NCBI GenBank assembly: GCA_031263625.1
Contig: JAISFK010000056.1
Coordinates: 1-11,624 of the forward strand
DNA length: 11,624 nucleotides
Source of the DNA: Clostridiales bacterium
Lineage (GTDB): Bacteria; Bacillota; Clostridia; WRLR01
Reading direction: 5' to 3'
The position numbers and the translations under genes are program-made. Shown in pieces: positions 11,386-11,624 of this stretch; within the stretch, counting starts at the first letter, position 1, and every line of letters starts with the position of its first letter. A model generated the notes under the pieces. It made no database searches. It saw only the letters and a program-made list of their open reading frames with translations, and was not told the DNA's origin.

Positions 11386-11624
11386 CAATTTTCGCCCTCC
11401 TCGCGGGTCATTTCAAGAAACTTGTCGACGGTAAGTTTGCTCCCCATGCCCGCGCCAAGCAGCGGGCAATCATATTCTTCCTGCTCGCGCTTAATCTGCA
11501 TCAAAGCATCAGCATGTGCGCTTGGAGCTGCAATCGGCTCAAGCGTCACTACGCTGCCGCTCTCGCGCACGCGCACCTGCTTGGTGCGGAACGTCGCGGC
11601 AAAGTATGCCTGCAGAGCGTCAAT
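11382..11624 (-). CDS. type II toxin-antitoxin antitoxin, C-terminal part (5' end outside window)
   Basis: The frame is open from the right window edge, giving 80 visible residues from IDALQAYFAATFRTKQVRVRE to the end MTREEGENW. The QVRVRESGSVVTLEPI strand pattern recalls an AbrB/MazE-like or related small DNA-binding antitoxin, and the acidic tail SKLTVDKFLEMTREE is typical of the toxin-binding C-terminus. It is coupled by a 4-base overlap to the PIN toxin remnant, which it would have neutralised. With the toxin broken it may be an orphan. The exact antitoxin family is unresolved because the N-terminus is missing. Codon use is less GC-extreme than in the neighbouring flavoprotein gene, hinting at separate acquisition. 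Confidence 0.65.
   Translation of the reverse strand: MDALQAYFAATFRTKQVRVRESGSVVTLEPIAAPSAHADALMQIKREQEEYDCPLLGAGMGSKLTVDKFLEMTREEGENW

Overview
The window looks like a piece of a high-GC anaerobic member of the Bacillota, probably class Clostridia. The signs are strong GGAGG/AGAGGTGA-type ribosome binding sites, extended -10 promoters, a Hol_Tox-type small membrane peptide, a Clostridia-like metal ABC permease, and a GH99-like gene next to a URO-D-family gene. No rRNA or tRNA gene is visible, so the taxonomic placement is an inference from gene style.

Layout, left to right. Bases 1-369 are the 3' end of an IS200/IS605-type element: the C-terminus of the Tyr transposase TnpA, then a non-coding right end with two hairpins. 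A sigma-A-like promoter straddles the element's presumed outer edge and faces a two-gene metal-ion ABC transporter operon (ATPase 537-1250, permease 1299-2162). No substrate-binding protein gene is in view. Convergent to it, with a 17-base gap, lies a large membrane-bound hybrid histidine kinase (2180-5374, minus). It has TM segments, a GAF-like region, HisKA and HATPase modules and two receivers. The first receiver is degenerate and is interrupted by a Gly/Ala-rich repeat block, and a second Gly-rich block joins the two receivers. A non-coding stretch with the kinase promoter follows, then an MFS transporter (5797-7176, minus).

Between the MFS gene and 8030 is an AT-richer intergenic region. 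It holds what appears to be a complete, very compact type I toxin-antitoxin locus: a 29-residue Hol_Tox/TxpA-like membrane peptide on the minus strand (7557-7646), and a short convergent antisense RNA on the plus strand (about 7483-7566). The RNA has its own near-consensus promoter and an intrinsic terminator that overlaps the toxin stop codon. This small gene is easily missed by gene callers and is the most interesting item in the window.

From 8030 the plus strand carries a GH99/WbsX-like protein, a tract of short CCATA-type repeats, a URO-D/cobalamin-methyltransferase-like protein, and a flavoprotein with a compact CX2CX2CX5C motif. The flavoprotein sits behind a good promoter and a structured, repetitive leader. 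The right edge is the minus-strand end of a type II toxin-antitoxin operon: the antitoxin C-terminus overlaps by GTGA a PIN-domain toxin gene that is cut off after about 27 codons.

The mix of an IS end, a type I TA locus, a broken type II TA locus and several families of short intergenic repeats marks this as an accessory, rearranged region rather than a conserved core operon. Short sequence repeats recur between genes and even inside the kinase gene.
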